Shown here in pieces: positions 9,301-18,337 of a stretch of 64,000 nt of DNA. A program made the translations under genes and the position numbers. Location: positions 302,206,147-302,270,146 of the forward strand of contig NC_134455.1 in assembly GCF_047948215.1 (NCBI RefSeq), read 5' to 3'. Numbering within the stretch: the stretch's first letter is position 1; each line of letters begins with the position of its first letter. The stretch comes from Lycorma delicatula. Taxonomy: Eukaryota > Arthropoda > Insecta > Hemiptera > Fulgoridae. The notes beneath the pieces are model-generated. The model was not told the origin of the DNA. It saw only the letters and a list, made by a program, of their open reading frames with translations, and did not search any database.

Positions 9301-11954
9301 TCCTGATGAAATCTCTCACCCATTTCTTCACTAACTTCACCCAAATTTTCAGGAAAGTAGTCCACATGTGAATTTAGGAAGTGAACCTTCAAGCTCTTGA
9401 ACAGCCTAAATTTTTTTACTTCTGCAGCATGTTCTTAATGATTGATTTGAGGTTTAAATCATTATTGCCCAGAAACTTGGTTACTATGTCTTTAAAGGAT
9501 CCCCAGGCTTCTTTTTCTGCAACTTCCATTTGTTTCTCAAAATTATCATCTCTGAGAAGTTTTCTGGTGTGAGACACCCTTTTTATTTTGGTTGTTGATA
9601 ACATTGGCAATTTGTCACAAATGAATTTAAAATATTTACCTTCCTTTGGTAAGGCTTTGACAAATTGCTTCATCAAGCCTAACTTGATATGCTGATGTGG
9701 AAGGAGATTTTCAGAGCACATTTTTGGTTCCAGGTTTTAATGAAGCTCTTTTTGCCCAATCTTTCCTTATCCAATCATTTTCTCTGTCTCTGCTATCCCA
9801 TTCATACAAAAAACAAGGAAACTTTGTGTATCCTCCTTGCTATCCTAGGCGCATAGATTTTATTTTGAGATGGCCACATGTGATTCACTTATGATTGTTG
9901 TATTTAATTTTATCATGAACAAATTCCAAATTATCATAAACTTCTTTTAAATGGACTGAATGTCCAACAGGTATTGACGGATACATATTCCTATTGTGAA
10001 GAAGTACAACTTTGAGGCTTCTTTTAGATGAATCTATGAACAGTCTTCAATCGGTACTTTCATACAGAATATTAAATCGAGTTAAAAATCCACATGTATC
10101 AGTGCAGAGGACTAATTCTCCTACTTCTGAAAAATATGGAAAAAATCCTTTTATCTGTACTTAAAGCAGGAAAATGAGGTGCAGCTGGTAGCAGTTTTTT
10201 TCTCTTTAAGCCTCTTACCTAGCAATTCTGAATTTTCTTTGGTCAAATGTAAGTCTCTAATAAAATCATTTAGTTCAGACTGTGAATAAAGCTCTGGTGC
10301 ACAGCTATATCCAGGTCCATACTCACCAATGTTATTTTCATTTAAATCACATTTAGAACTGTCTATTTCAGCTGAATTTTCTGGTGGAATTGGCACTGGT
10401 ATGTCTGGACCATGAGGAACTGGGCATAATGTGAATGGCATATTTGGATAAATGATTCTTTTTTTTAATCTTCAAATTGAAACCGTGAACACCAACCGAA
10501 CAAAAGTAACAATCATTGGTGTGATTTCGTGGCTCTTACCACACCACTGGAACTCCAAATCTGAATGCTTCTTGTTCACCCTTTAACCACCATCTAAGTC
10601 CTTCAACACATGTGTAGCAAACATAGTGGGGTGCACAAATTTTGTCTTGATTCTATTTTCACTCTGAAATACATACGGTACACTTGTTGAACGAAACTTG
10701 TTATATTTCGTTTTTGCCTTTTCACCATTAATTCACCACAAATACAACAAAAAGAATCTGCAGAATTTTTGCAGCTTCTTGAAGCAATTTGGAAAATAGA
10801 GAGTTTGCTTTATGGCCTGAAATATATTTTTCACAAGCAAAAAACGTGTTTGATCACAGAGGACGGAAAAAAACTCGATTTACGCATGCTGATGGTTGAA
10901 ACAGCACTGATAATAGTTACATGGTGCATGAGTAGCACAGATAGCTGCCAATAAACATGTGACATCTTGTCACAACCTGTAGGTCAAGCTCTTTCACTGT
11001 CTCGTCATCTTCAACCCAATCCCCCCCGCCATCCTCTCCAGACCACTCAACTGTTTAGCTATAACAATGCATAGTATAAGCCAAAAAAGTGATACATTTT
11101 ATCAATTTATTGAAAAAAAAGTCTTATGTCTGTTTTATAGTATCACAATTTTGCAATTTTTCAACTTTTTACCAAATTTTGAAATTTGTGAAGCGAAAAA
11201 TTGTGATGTGATGGAAAAAAATGAAGGTTATTTTTGGATTCCATGCTAAAAAATACATGTGAATCAATTATCAAAAGTTAAAAAACATTCCACAACCCAA
11301 ACTTTGCAGACTTGTGTAATTTATCTAAAATACACAAACAAGGCAGTGTTAGGAAGTTCACTTATTAATTTTTGATGTTTAACAAAATAAATACCACAAC
11401 TAACAGGTGCATTTATGAAACCAACACCACCAAAAGTTTGGAAAGATGGCTATGGATAAATATGACACATTATTTTTCTATAATTGGACAGTTTGAATAT
11501 GCAAAAAAACAAGCTTGCTAGCCATTTAAGTTATGTATTATGAAATTATCTGGTGATTTCAAGTTAGTAGTAGCAAACTCACCAATACCAGTTTTTTTTA
11601 ATAAGAAACATTCTACTGCACAAGGCATGAAATACTGAATGGGACAACAGGTAATTCTGTGTTAACATAAAAAAGAATATTTCACTTATTTCTAAAACCA
11701 AAAATTACGTTCAAATACAATGTAGTTAGTTAATTATTTAGTTAAATTTTTTGTAAATTTGCATAATTTTTTTCTAGGACTGTAATGATGATGGTGATGT
11801 GGACTGCTTAGATATTGGTCATATTCATAAATATGGTTTGCAGAAGTCAGCTTGCTCACACAAACTGGTAGACACTTTCAAAGATAGAATATGTTCATGT
11901 TTACGTGAAAATGAAGCTCCAGAAAATGTACCAATTGGTTGTAGACACAAATAA
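3090..11954 (+). CDS. i-type (invertebrate) lysozyme / destabilase, gene 1, 5' partial
   Basis: Exons 3090-3278, 6404-6477 and 11778-11954 join in frame (phases 1 then 0) to give about 145 residues before TAA. The protein is a Cys-rich destabilase-domain protein: CLKCLCESVSNC, then CGPYQITEPFW, then the DPTCATRTVYNYM helix region, then DCNDDGDVDC. Family members are small secreted proteins, some with muramidase or isopeptidase activity. The catalytic Glu of bivalve enzymes aligns with Val here and the catalytic Asp is not conserved, so cell-wall hydrolysis is doubtful. The C-terminal tail has two more Cys pairs and ends CRHK. The first (signal) exon is not certain. Introns of 3.1 and 5.3 kb are full of transposon remnants. 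It is the tandem paralogue of the gene at 18283-42313. Confidence 0.85.
4253..4314. repeat. Perfect 29-bp inverted repeat with GCAA loop
   Basis: The arm at 4253-4281 (starting CACCTTTGGGCTGTATTG) is the exact reverse complement of 4286-4314, separated by only GCAA. Transcribed, it would form a 29-bp stem closed by a GNRA-type tetraloop. The arms have no mismatch. Confidence 0.9.
4354..4377. repeat. TA dinucleotide microsatellite
   Basis: An uninterrupted run of alternating T and A at the edge of the GC-rich island. Confidence 0.85.
4760..6040 (-). mobile_element. hAT transposase remnant, second family
   Basis: The minus strand reads in pieces as a hAT transposase. About 5820-5575 gives the RNase-H-like core with DIVASTNDGAAVIKKFG and QQCYSHAIHLAITD. 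About 5340-5110 gives a helical insertion segment (HMWNEDEEEYCKIVELLKVL). About 4870-4760 gives the C-terminal dimerisation signature, ALKTIKPSSVANEQVFS. Several frameshifts and stops separate the pieces, so it is a fossil. Terminal repeats were not found. It differs from the hAT at 39-1104. It sits in a lysozyme 1 intron, antisense to the gene. Confidence 0.75.
6210..6300 (-). mobile_element. Possible tRNA-like SINE fragment
   Basis: On the minus strand the segment has a B-box-like GGTTCAAGTC preceded by a sequence vaguely like the head of SINE family B. No target duplication or tail was seen. The match is weak and could be chance. Confidence 0.3.
6309..6340. repeat. AT dinucleotide microsatellite
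   Basis: About 16 uninterrupted AT units, 64 bp before the second certain exon of lysozyme 1. Confidence 0.9.
6404..6477 (+). CDS. Lysozyme gene 1, second certain exon
   Basis: The acceptor CTACTTTTTTAG ends at 6403 and the donor CAG|GTAATT follows 6477. With the G left by the previous exon it reads AFSRCTADPTCATRTVYNYM then NKFKQ, the central helices of the destabilase fold with two conserved Cys. It is 74 nt, exactly the length of the equivalent exon in gene 2. Confidence 0.88.
7304..8648 (-). mobile_element. Mariner/Tc1-superfamily transposon, nearly intact
   Basis: The ends are matching terminal inverted repeats containing CAAAGAAACGGGAAATTTT (one mismatch near the left end plus a 2-bp indel). 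They are flanked by TA at 7302-7303 and 8649-8650, the standard target duplication of this superfamily. The element is about 1345 bp and contains one transposase gene on the minus strand. It lies in an intron of lysozyme 1, antisense to it, and immediately beside the left arm of the long-inverted-repeat element that follows. Confidence 0.88.
7431..8534 (-). pseudogene. Mariner/Tc1-like transposase with two premature stops
   Basis: The whole 368-codon frame from ATG at 8534 to the stop at 7431 stays in one register. It is interrupted only by TAA at 8076-8078 and TAG at 7710-7712. The N-terminal half is the helix-turn-helix region typical of the DUF4817-type transposases (RAFAIKAFYKNNDSVEGARR). 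The C-terminal half has the DDE-type motifs MSDEAHFHL, WFQQD and PRSPDLSACDYFLWG. Counting the stop as a residue, about 41 residues separate the second and third catalytic Asp. Two nonsense changes and no frameshift imply a young but dead copy. Confidence 0.88.
8690..8945 (+). repeat. Left arm of element A inverted repeat
   Basis: Pairs with 11020-11300 on the other strand. The best-preserved part is the inner 70 bp, including TAGCTAAACAGTCAAGTGG, which differs from its partner at two positions. Confidence 0.75.
9210..10770 (-). pseudogene. Element A protein: zinc-finger-like, function unassigned
   Basis: The minus strand reads, over several frames, as one protein family that I recognise only as an uncharacterised, repeated protein of arthropod genomes. 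In order: DSFCCICGEL, APHYVCYTCVEGLRWWLKG, VPVVW and NHTNDCYFC (three Cys pairs, suggesting metal binding), CPVPHGPDIPVPIPPEN, a helical region with LHLTKENSELLGKRLKE, HIKLGLMKQFVKALPKEGK, and near the C-terminus FPENLGEVSEEMGERFHQDM with ERRYQGKWITTMIADYCW. Frameshifts and stops make it non-functional. A catalytic role such as a transposase is only inferred from the flanking inverted repeats. Confidence 0.75.
11020..11300 (-). repeat. Right arm of element A inverted repeat
   Basis: Reverse-complement partner of 8690-8945; ends about 480 bp before the last exon of lysozyme 1. Short open frames here are artefacts of the repeat. Confidence 0.75.
11778..11954 (+). CDS. Lysozyme gene 1, terminal exon
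   Basis: The acceptor TTTTTTTCTAG ends at 11777. The exon reads in phase 0 from DCNDDGDVDC to ...GCRHK and TAA at 11952-11954. The DCNxDGxxDC start resembles a Ca-binding EF-hand/dockerin-type loop and is typical of insect i-type lysozymes. The tail (CSCLRENEAPENVPIGC) is unlike that of gene 2. Confidence 0.88.
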   Translation, partial: DCNDDGDVDCLDIGHIHKYGLQKSACSHKLVDTFKDRICSCLRENEAPENVPIGCRHK

Positions 11955-12040
11955 CTTTTAAATACACAGATGCAAATTGTACTTTAGAATTATTTAATAT
12001 ATACATTTAAGGTGCTTAAGATGCTTAGTTAGAATACAAC

Positions 12041-12046
12041 AATAAA
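12041..12046 (+). terminator. Poly(A) signal of lysozyme gene 1
   Basis: AATAAA 87 bp after the stop codon. It is the first canonical hexamer downstream. The 3' UTR would be about 110 bp. Confidence 0.5.
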
Positions 12047-12049
12047 ATC

Positions 12050-13135
12050 TGAAAGAATTTTTTTCCATAAATTACAAAAAAGGAAAAAGAGATGAAAATA
12101 AGAAAAAAGCAAAATCATCTGTAATTGTTATTGATAATCTTCTTTATGTTTGAACAGATTGCATTTGTGATTATTAATCACAAATGATTGCAATGATTGT
12201 TTGATTGCATTTTGTGTTTATTAAGATAAACAATAACTGTGTTATTAATTATAATGATAAATATTTGTATTATGTGTAGCATTAATTATATAATAAAATT
12301 AATTTAAAAATGATTTTGTAAGTCCATTCTTTCTGATTACTTTTCCCCTAATAAAGTGTTGCATTTTCTAACTGTGGTTTTAAATCTTCAAATCCTAAGT
12401 GGTTTTCCTTGTTTTACTCCTTTTCTTTTAGAAAGATATTTTCTGTCGTAAGATATTTTCTTTCTTTGCATTGTTTTTGTTTCTTTTATCTTTTTTTTAT
12501 TCTTCATGGGATGATTCTCTTCATCTATTTTCACTGAGAAACATATATAAAGTAAAAAAAAGAACATTACAATAACTAAAAGAATGGATAGGTATGTAAT
12601 TCATTTCTGACATTCTATCCATTGTAAGCACTTCCATCGTAATAAATTTGCGTATAAGAAGAAAATATTCCTGTGTTAAATAACTTAAAGATTTAATTGT
12701 GTGACTAATGCAAAGAATTTTGTAGCCGTAAGTCAGTAGAAGAAATCTAAAAATAATCTGTTGTAATGCTAACAATTTTACAATTGTTAAAATTTGATTG
12801 CTTGTTCACTATAGTCTGTTCCAAGTAATTAAGCTTGGATAATTATAGATTGGACTAAAAAATCAAATTTGTACATTGATATTACTTTGAGGAATATTCA
12901 ACTTTAGGAATGAGTGCCAACAATTTGTGTCCACTATTAGCAAATATGATGGAATTTTAGATTTTGTGCAATGCTTCTTTAAAATTCAATTACCAAAAGA
13001 ATTAATTAATTATTTGATGATTTTTTTATGTGTATATAATATTAATTTATATGTATATTCTCAAAATAAAGATAAGAAATTCTTCTATTGGAAATTGAAC
13101 TTACTGAAATCAGCAGTCAAGGTAATTCCATTGTT
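12050..13135. other. Intergenic AT-rich DNA, nothing recognised
   Basis: Between lysozyme 1 and element copy B I see no supported coding, RNA or repeat feature. The short frames here have no family resemblance. Confidence 0.5.
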
Positions 13136-13139
13136 TTTC

Positions 13140-14458
13140 ACTCTCTAATTAACATTTAATTAAACACATCATCTTTGACCAACTCTCTTATTTGAGGACC
13201 AAGAAATATTCCCTTTAATTTTCCCTTCATTTACATTCAGAAATTTCTGCCTGATCTACAAAAATCCAGGACTATCCTTCTTCATTGCTTTTACAAAATA
13301 TTTCATTAGTCCTAGCTTGATATGGAGAGGGGGTAAAAGTATTTTTTTTTGGTTCAACTAAGGGCTCATGAATAATATTTTTCCCATTTGGAGTTAAGTT
13401 GTCTCGATTCTTCCACTCTTTGGTAACATAATGTTCATCCGTAGCTCGGCTGTCCCATTCTCAAAGAAAACACATGTATGGTCTAACAACATGCCTAATA
13501 AAATAGCTATAACTTTCAAATTACCACATATATTCCAGCTATGTTTTTTATAATTTATTTTTTCAAGAACGTCTTTCATCACATCGTCTGTCTCTTTCAA
13601 ATTAATACCATAAGCGATTAGTATTGAAGGATATTTGTTACCGTTGTGTAGTAGAACCACTTTTAAACTACACTTGGACGAATCTATGAAAAGGCGCCAG
13701 TCCTCAGGTTTATGAACTTGTCATAAGTGCAACATAAGCTCATCAATATTTATGCAATAAACACATTGATGAAAATAAAAATTATTTTCATCAATAAAGT
13801 ACTGAGAAAATTCTTTTTGTTAGCTTTGAAAGCCTGAAATTTTTGTATTTTTTTAAAAGTAAATTCCAACCTTGCAATCTTGATCCTAACAATTCAGCTT
13901 GATTTTTTGATAAATTTAAATCCCTAACTAAGTCATTTAATTCACCTTGTGATGTAAGATGTGGCTAATTGGAAGATAATTCAAAATCAAAAATCATTGT
14001 TGTCTTCTTCAGCACTGCCTGATTCTCATTGCTGCTTTCGAAACATACATTCAGAGGTGGTTCAGGAACTGGAATATTTTTACCGTGAGGTACAGGCCTG
14101 TTGCAGATTGCAATGAAGAATATTTTACAGTATGTTTAGATTTTTTAGAAATTCCAGACACACTTGTTAAACAAAAGTAACAATCGGTTACATGAAGCTT
14201 TGGTTCACGCCAAGCCATAGGTACACCAAATAGCAAAACCTTTCGTGTACCTTTCAGCCATCCTCTTAAATATACAGAACAATTAGTGCATATTATATGA
14301 GGAGCCCATGTCTTATCCTGATCACCAATTTTACACTGAAAGTAGAAATGATATTCTTTTTTAATTAAAGGTGTAATGTTTTTTCTGTTTGATTTTATGG
14401 CAAAATCACCACATACACAACAAAAGATATCCATATCATTTACACAATTTCGAGGCAT
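13140..14458 (-). pseudogene. Second copy (B) of the element A protein family
   Basis: The frame opens at ATG 14458 with MPRNCVNDMDIFCCVCGDFA, then KIGDQDKTWAPHIICTNC, LRGWLKGTRKV and LHVTDCYFC. This is the same three-Cys-pair N-terminus as copy A but better preserved (135 codons open). A frameshift follows. Further on come MVLLHNGNKYPSILIAYG, a WNICGNLKVIAILLG segment and HIKLGLMKYFVKA near 13300. The C-terminal third, including the FPENLG...ERFHQD region of copy A, is missing. Copies A and B are clearly different at the sequence level, so they are separate subfamilies rather than a recent duplication. Confidence 0.75.
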
Positions 14459-14910
14459 TATGACACTGCATTGTTAACAAACTTTAGACAGCAATAAGAC
14501 TGTACAAAATTAATTCATTCCTAAATCCAATGCTTAATACAAACAACACAGCTGTGTTTTTAGCTACGTGTTTTGACCTGCACAGACATGATTAATCTTA
14601 TCCATGAAGGCTCATTCTTCAGTATTAGGTATGATGTCATAATATGTGACTATGATATGATTTAATTCTTTGTCTAGTATTGTTTATTTATAGCTTACAA
14701 ATTATGTTAACAAAGTTAAACAATAAAAAATAAGCTAATAAAATACAATATAGGAGCTTAAAATGCTAACCATACGTTGAAAAATGAAAAAAATCCTTCA
14801 ATTAAAATTTAAACATTTTTCAAAAATGGTGAAATGATAGAAAGATTCTGAATCAAAAAACTGATTAAAATCATGTATCGCATGTAAGGAAACAAAAATT
14901 TTACCAGTAT
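14458..14910 (-). repeat. 5' region of copy B, repeated inverted at 37150-37613
   Basis: About 450 bp upstream of the copy B ATG. Its reverse complement recurs at 37150-37613 with high identity, including GCTCCTATATTGTATTTT, TTAACTTTGTTAACATAA, ATTAAGCATTGGATTTAGGA and CAATGCAGTGTCATAATG. Similarity stops at the start codon, so the unit looks like the terminal or 5' untranslated part of the element. Confidence 0.8.
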
Positions 14911-15039
14911 AATTTAAAGATTAAAGCTATGTAGGAAATTCTGTTGGAATTTATGGCAGCAAAGACTGAATATGCACCAGTGTTCAATATGCAGTGGAAA
15001 GTTGTAAACTGGTCATTGCATCCATGGAATCAAGAAGGA

Positions 15040-16210
15040 ATTGCAAAATGATGCCATTTATAAAATGGCCTGATGCCATTTATAAAAATAATGAATAAAA
15101 GTGGAACCAGTATTGATTGACTCCTGTGAAACTGCAAATATTGCAACATATTTATTTGAGATTTCACCAGATAATTTTAATTGAAATATCCTATTAGATA
15201 AGTAGGAGTGGATCCATCTCAACATAGAACCTCTGGCACCATGAATTTCTAAGCTATTGCAGCAGGATGTCATGATGAACCATGCTGAAAACCTTCCTAA
15301 AATCGAAGTAGATGGCATTAACCTATTTTCGATTTTCAACCTCAGATGTGATGAAAGGTAATTTAGGTCTGTAGCTTTAGATCTTTTGACCACAAAACCA
15401 TGTTACCACTTATCAATCAATATGTTTATTAAAAAAATTGTAGAGGTGGTCATGTCACTCTCTCTCAAATATTTTTGAGAACCACATTTAAATCAGTGAC
15501 AGACTTGTAGTTTGAGATTACATGATCACCTTTCTTGGGAATAAACATAACAAGTTCTTTTTTCCAACAATCTGGAAAAACACCATAAAAAAGACGGCCA
15601 TTAAAAATCCATACCAATATATGTAAGATTAGCTCTGTTATAATTTGTATAATGAAAGATGTGATGCTATCTGTACCACCTGTAGATCCCACTTGCAATA
15701 CATTCTACAATCTTTTTCTCTGAAACATGAGAAATACCTACTGAATCTGTAATGTGATGTTTCTCAATATAATTGCTTCTGTGTCTGGTAATTACAGGTT
15801 GGTAAACAGACTAAAAATACTTTCCAAATTTCTCGCTAAATTATTTAGCATCCATAATAACATTATCCAAAATTTTAATTGGATGTACTCTACTACCTTT
15901 CTTTGTGAAGGATTTCACATATTTAAATAGTTTTAGAGGCTTTACTTTAAACTCTTCCTCTACCTTCATGCTTCCTGCAATAGTTTGTTTCCATACTAAA
16001 TCCTTAAATTTTTTTCTTAAAAGAGCGAACTTATCATAATAAGCTGTTAACCTGGTTCTCTTGAACCACTTTCTTATGCTTAAGGCACTTAGTAAGTTCC
16101 AAGAAAGGAATTTGACCTTGTTCTCAAAGGAACATAATCCCTAATTCTGATAGAATTTCACAAAATGAATAGATATCATCATTAATATTTGAAGAGAAAT
16201 GAATTGCATT
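15040..16210 (-). mobile_element. Non-LTR retrotransposon RT remnant (jockey/CR1-like)
   Basis: Minus-strand frames at about 15698-15465 and 15393-15058 carry reverse-transcriptase blocks: GVFPDCWKKELVMFIPKKGD followed by ISNYKSV, then WIHSYLSNRIFQLKLSGE and a degraded SQESINTGS corresponding to the PQGSxLGP block. The palm motif with the catalytic Asp pair is not visible. Numerous stops show it is dead. It lies between the two lysozyme genes. Confidence 0.72.
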
Positions 16211-16219
16211 CAAGTCTAC

Positions 16220-18025
16220 CTAAATAATAAGTTTGTTTATTAATATTATTATTAAAATTACAGTACTAATACTTTTAAATAAAATTTTTAATAGTAATAA
16301 ATAAATAAATAAAATATCGCTCATACCACAGTATGATCACATATGATACCACATTGATCATAATCAATGTGGATAAAAACATCTGATTTAAAAAATTGTC
16401 AATTTGAGATTCTTAATGAAGCAGACATAAATATTTTTAATTGATCTGAAAACAGAAAAACAGTTGAATGATAAATTACATGGTCACAGTTTGGAGGACT
16501 TTCTCTTTGTGATATCAGAGTAAGAAAGATTTGTGATGGATATTAAAAAAACAAGCAAAATAAGTAAAAATTGACATTTTATTAAAAGTGGGGGTTTGCA
16601 AAATTTCAAGAAAACTGACCTCCTTAGAGATATTGTCTCCAAAATTTTACCAAAAATTTGTGCCATAACCACCAGCCTCTGTACAAAATTTCATCAGAAT
16701 CAGTTTAGCCAGGCAAAAGTTACTAAGCTTCAAAACACTTACATAGTAAGCACGTACGTTCAGCCCCTCTATTTTTGTTTTTTGGAGTTCCTGAGTCATA
16801 AAACATCGAGAAATGAAAAAAATCCATATCCAATTTTTTGGCTGATTACCATACTTTGCTACTTGCAGCTTAGCTCTAAGCTATGTTTTGCTGGTATGAA
16901 AGTAGAAACATAAGTTATATGATAAAAAAATGTAATTAAATTCCATATTAATTACTTAGAATATAAACACATAAATAATGTAAATACATTAAATACAAAA
17001 AAGAAATTAAATATTTATATAATAATTCACAATTCAGGAGACATTACTGAAAATTATCTTGAGTAAATGTTTCTATATACTTCAGCATCCTATTCTTTTC
17101 TATACATGAACGGGCTGCAGAAAATTCAGATTTTTAAAAACCTTTTTAAATCTTGATTAGAGAGGTAAAATCACAAGTGTAAAATTGCTAATAAAAAGGA
17201 ATATTGATTAAATAAATAAACTGATTATAAAGTGAGTGTGTGTTGAAAAAATGAATAAATCTGTGAGAAAGACATAAAATAATAAATGATAATTTAAATT
17301 AACTATTTAATACACTGTGTACTATTTAATCCAATATCGAGGTCAAACAAATCTATCAATAAGAACTCTCCAAATTTATAATGATGTTATCCTTAAGGAA
17401 TCTTATAATAAAAAAGATCAAAATAACATAGCAATATGTGTTTTTAAAAATTGTTTTTTGTGACTCATTTACTAGATTGCGTTGTAATGGAGTACATAAT
17501 TATTGTTTTTACACATTAACCGGGATGTAGAAAATTAATTTTGTTTTTTTTTTGTATGGTTATTTAAAAACTTATTGGTTTGTTAAAAAAAAAAATGTTT
17601 TAATTCTATTAAAAAAGAAAAAACAAAAAAAAATGGTGGAAATATTATTGGTATTTTATTAAAAATGGCAATAGAAACATATTTTGGCCCTTTTTCATAA
17701 GACGAAATAAATATTGTTTATTTTGTTAACTAGAAAAATAAAAGTTTAGTTGTTTGTTTTGATAGAGATGGACATTGTTATAATTAGTATTAATAAATCT
17801 ATTCTAGCAAAACGAAGATAATAACTTACGCTATCTTTTTACCAAAATAGATACGTAAATTTCTCTTTCCTTTACTTTCCTTTAACTGCCTTGTGCTTAT
17901 TTAAGTCGATAATTGTATTTATTTTATGCTATGTCTGCTTTGATTAAACTAAACAATTTAGTCTTAATAATAACAACTAATTTAGTCATCCGTTTATTAG
18001 ACGAATACAATTATTTTGCGGTAAA
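16220..18025. other. Intergenic AT-rich DNA with one dispersed motif
   Basis: Apart from a stretch at 16570-16760 containing AAATTTCATCAGAATCAG, a motif that recurs in similar form at 34379-35120 and is common in insect repeats, nothing is recognised. Poly-A and poly-T runs are frequent around 17580-17640. Confidence 0.45.
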
Positions 18026-18029
18026 ATTA

Positions 18030-18282
18030 TAGAGATCACGTGATAGGTCAAGGATGAGACGTCATTATTGTTATAGAACCTGTTTATATTTCAACGGAGA
18101 TCGGAAGGGGGAAACACGAATTATTTCTTGCACTGCACCATTGACGAGTAGCTGTTCATTAGGCGACTTGCTAGCAGCTTCAATTGACGATAGGTGGAAT
18201 ATATATGTTCTTGCTTTAGTCTAATCTTTTAATTCCGTTTTCAAAATATTACTGACATGCAGTTTGAATAGTTTAAAGTAAA
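18030..18282 (+). promoter_or_regulatory. Likely promoter and 5' UTR of lysozyme gene 2
   Basis: The 250 bp before the start codon are less AT-rich than the surroundings. They contain a palindromic E-box TCACGTGA at 18036-18043, a CRE-like GACGTC at 18058-18063 and a TATATAT run at 18200-18206. Motif content and position fit a promoter; no transcription start can be read from sequence alone. Confidence 0.35.
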
Positions 18283-18337
18283 ATGACAATAAAATCGTAT
18301 TTTTATTATTTTATTATTACAACAATAATTGCAACAG
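18283..18337 (+). CDS. Lysozyme gene 2, signal-peptide exon
   Basis: ATG at 18283 opens a short hydrophobic frame. The donor CAG|GTAGTT follows 18337 and leaves phase 1, exactly the phase needed by the next exon. Without splicing the frame ends 8 codons later. Confidence 0.8.

Larger units (their letters stand above)
8690..11300 (-). mobile_element. Long-inverted-repeat element A carrying an unassigned protein family
   Basis: Arms of roughly 260-280 bp at 8690-8945 and 11020-11300 are diverged reverse complements of each other. Both contain AAAATAACCTTCATTTTTT, CACTTTTTTGG, CTATGCATT and TAGCTAAACAGT blocks in the same order. They enclose a minus-strand coding remnant of the kind also present at 13140-14458. 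This is the layout of a cut-and-paste element with long terminal repeats. No target duplication was found; the left outer end abuts a mariner insertion. Confidence 0.7.
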
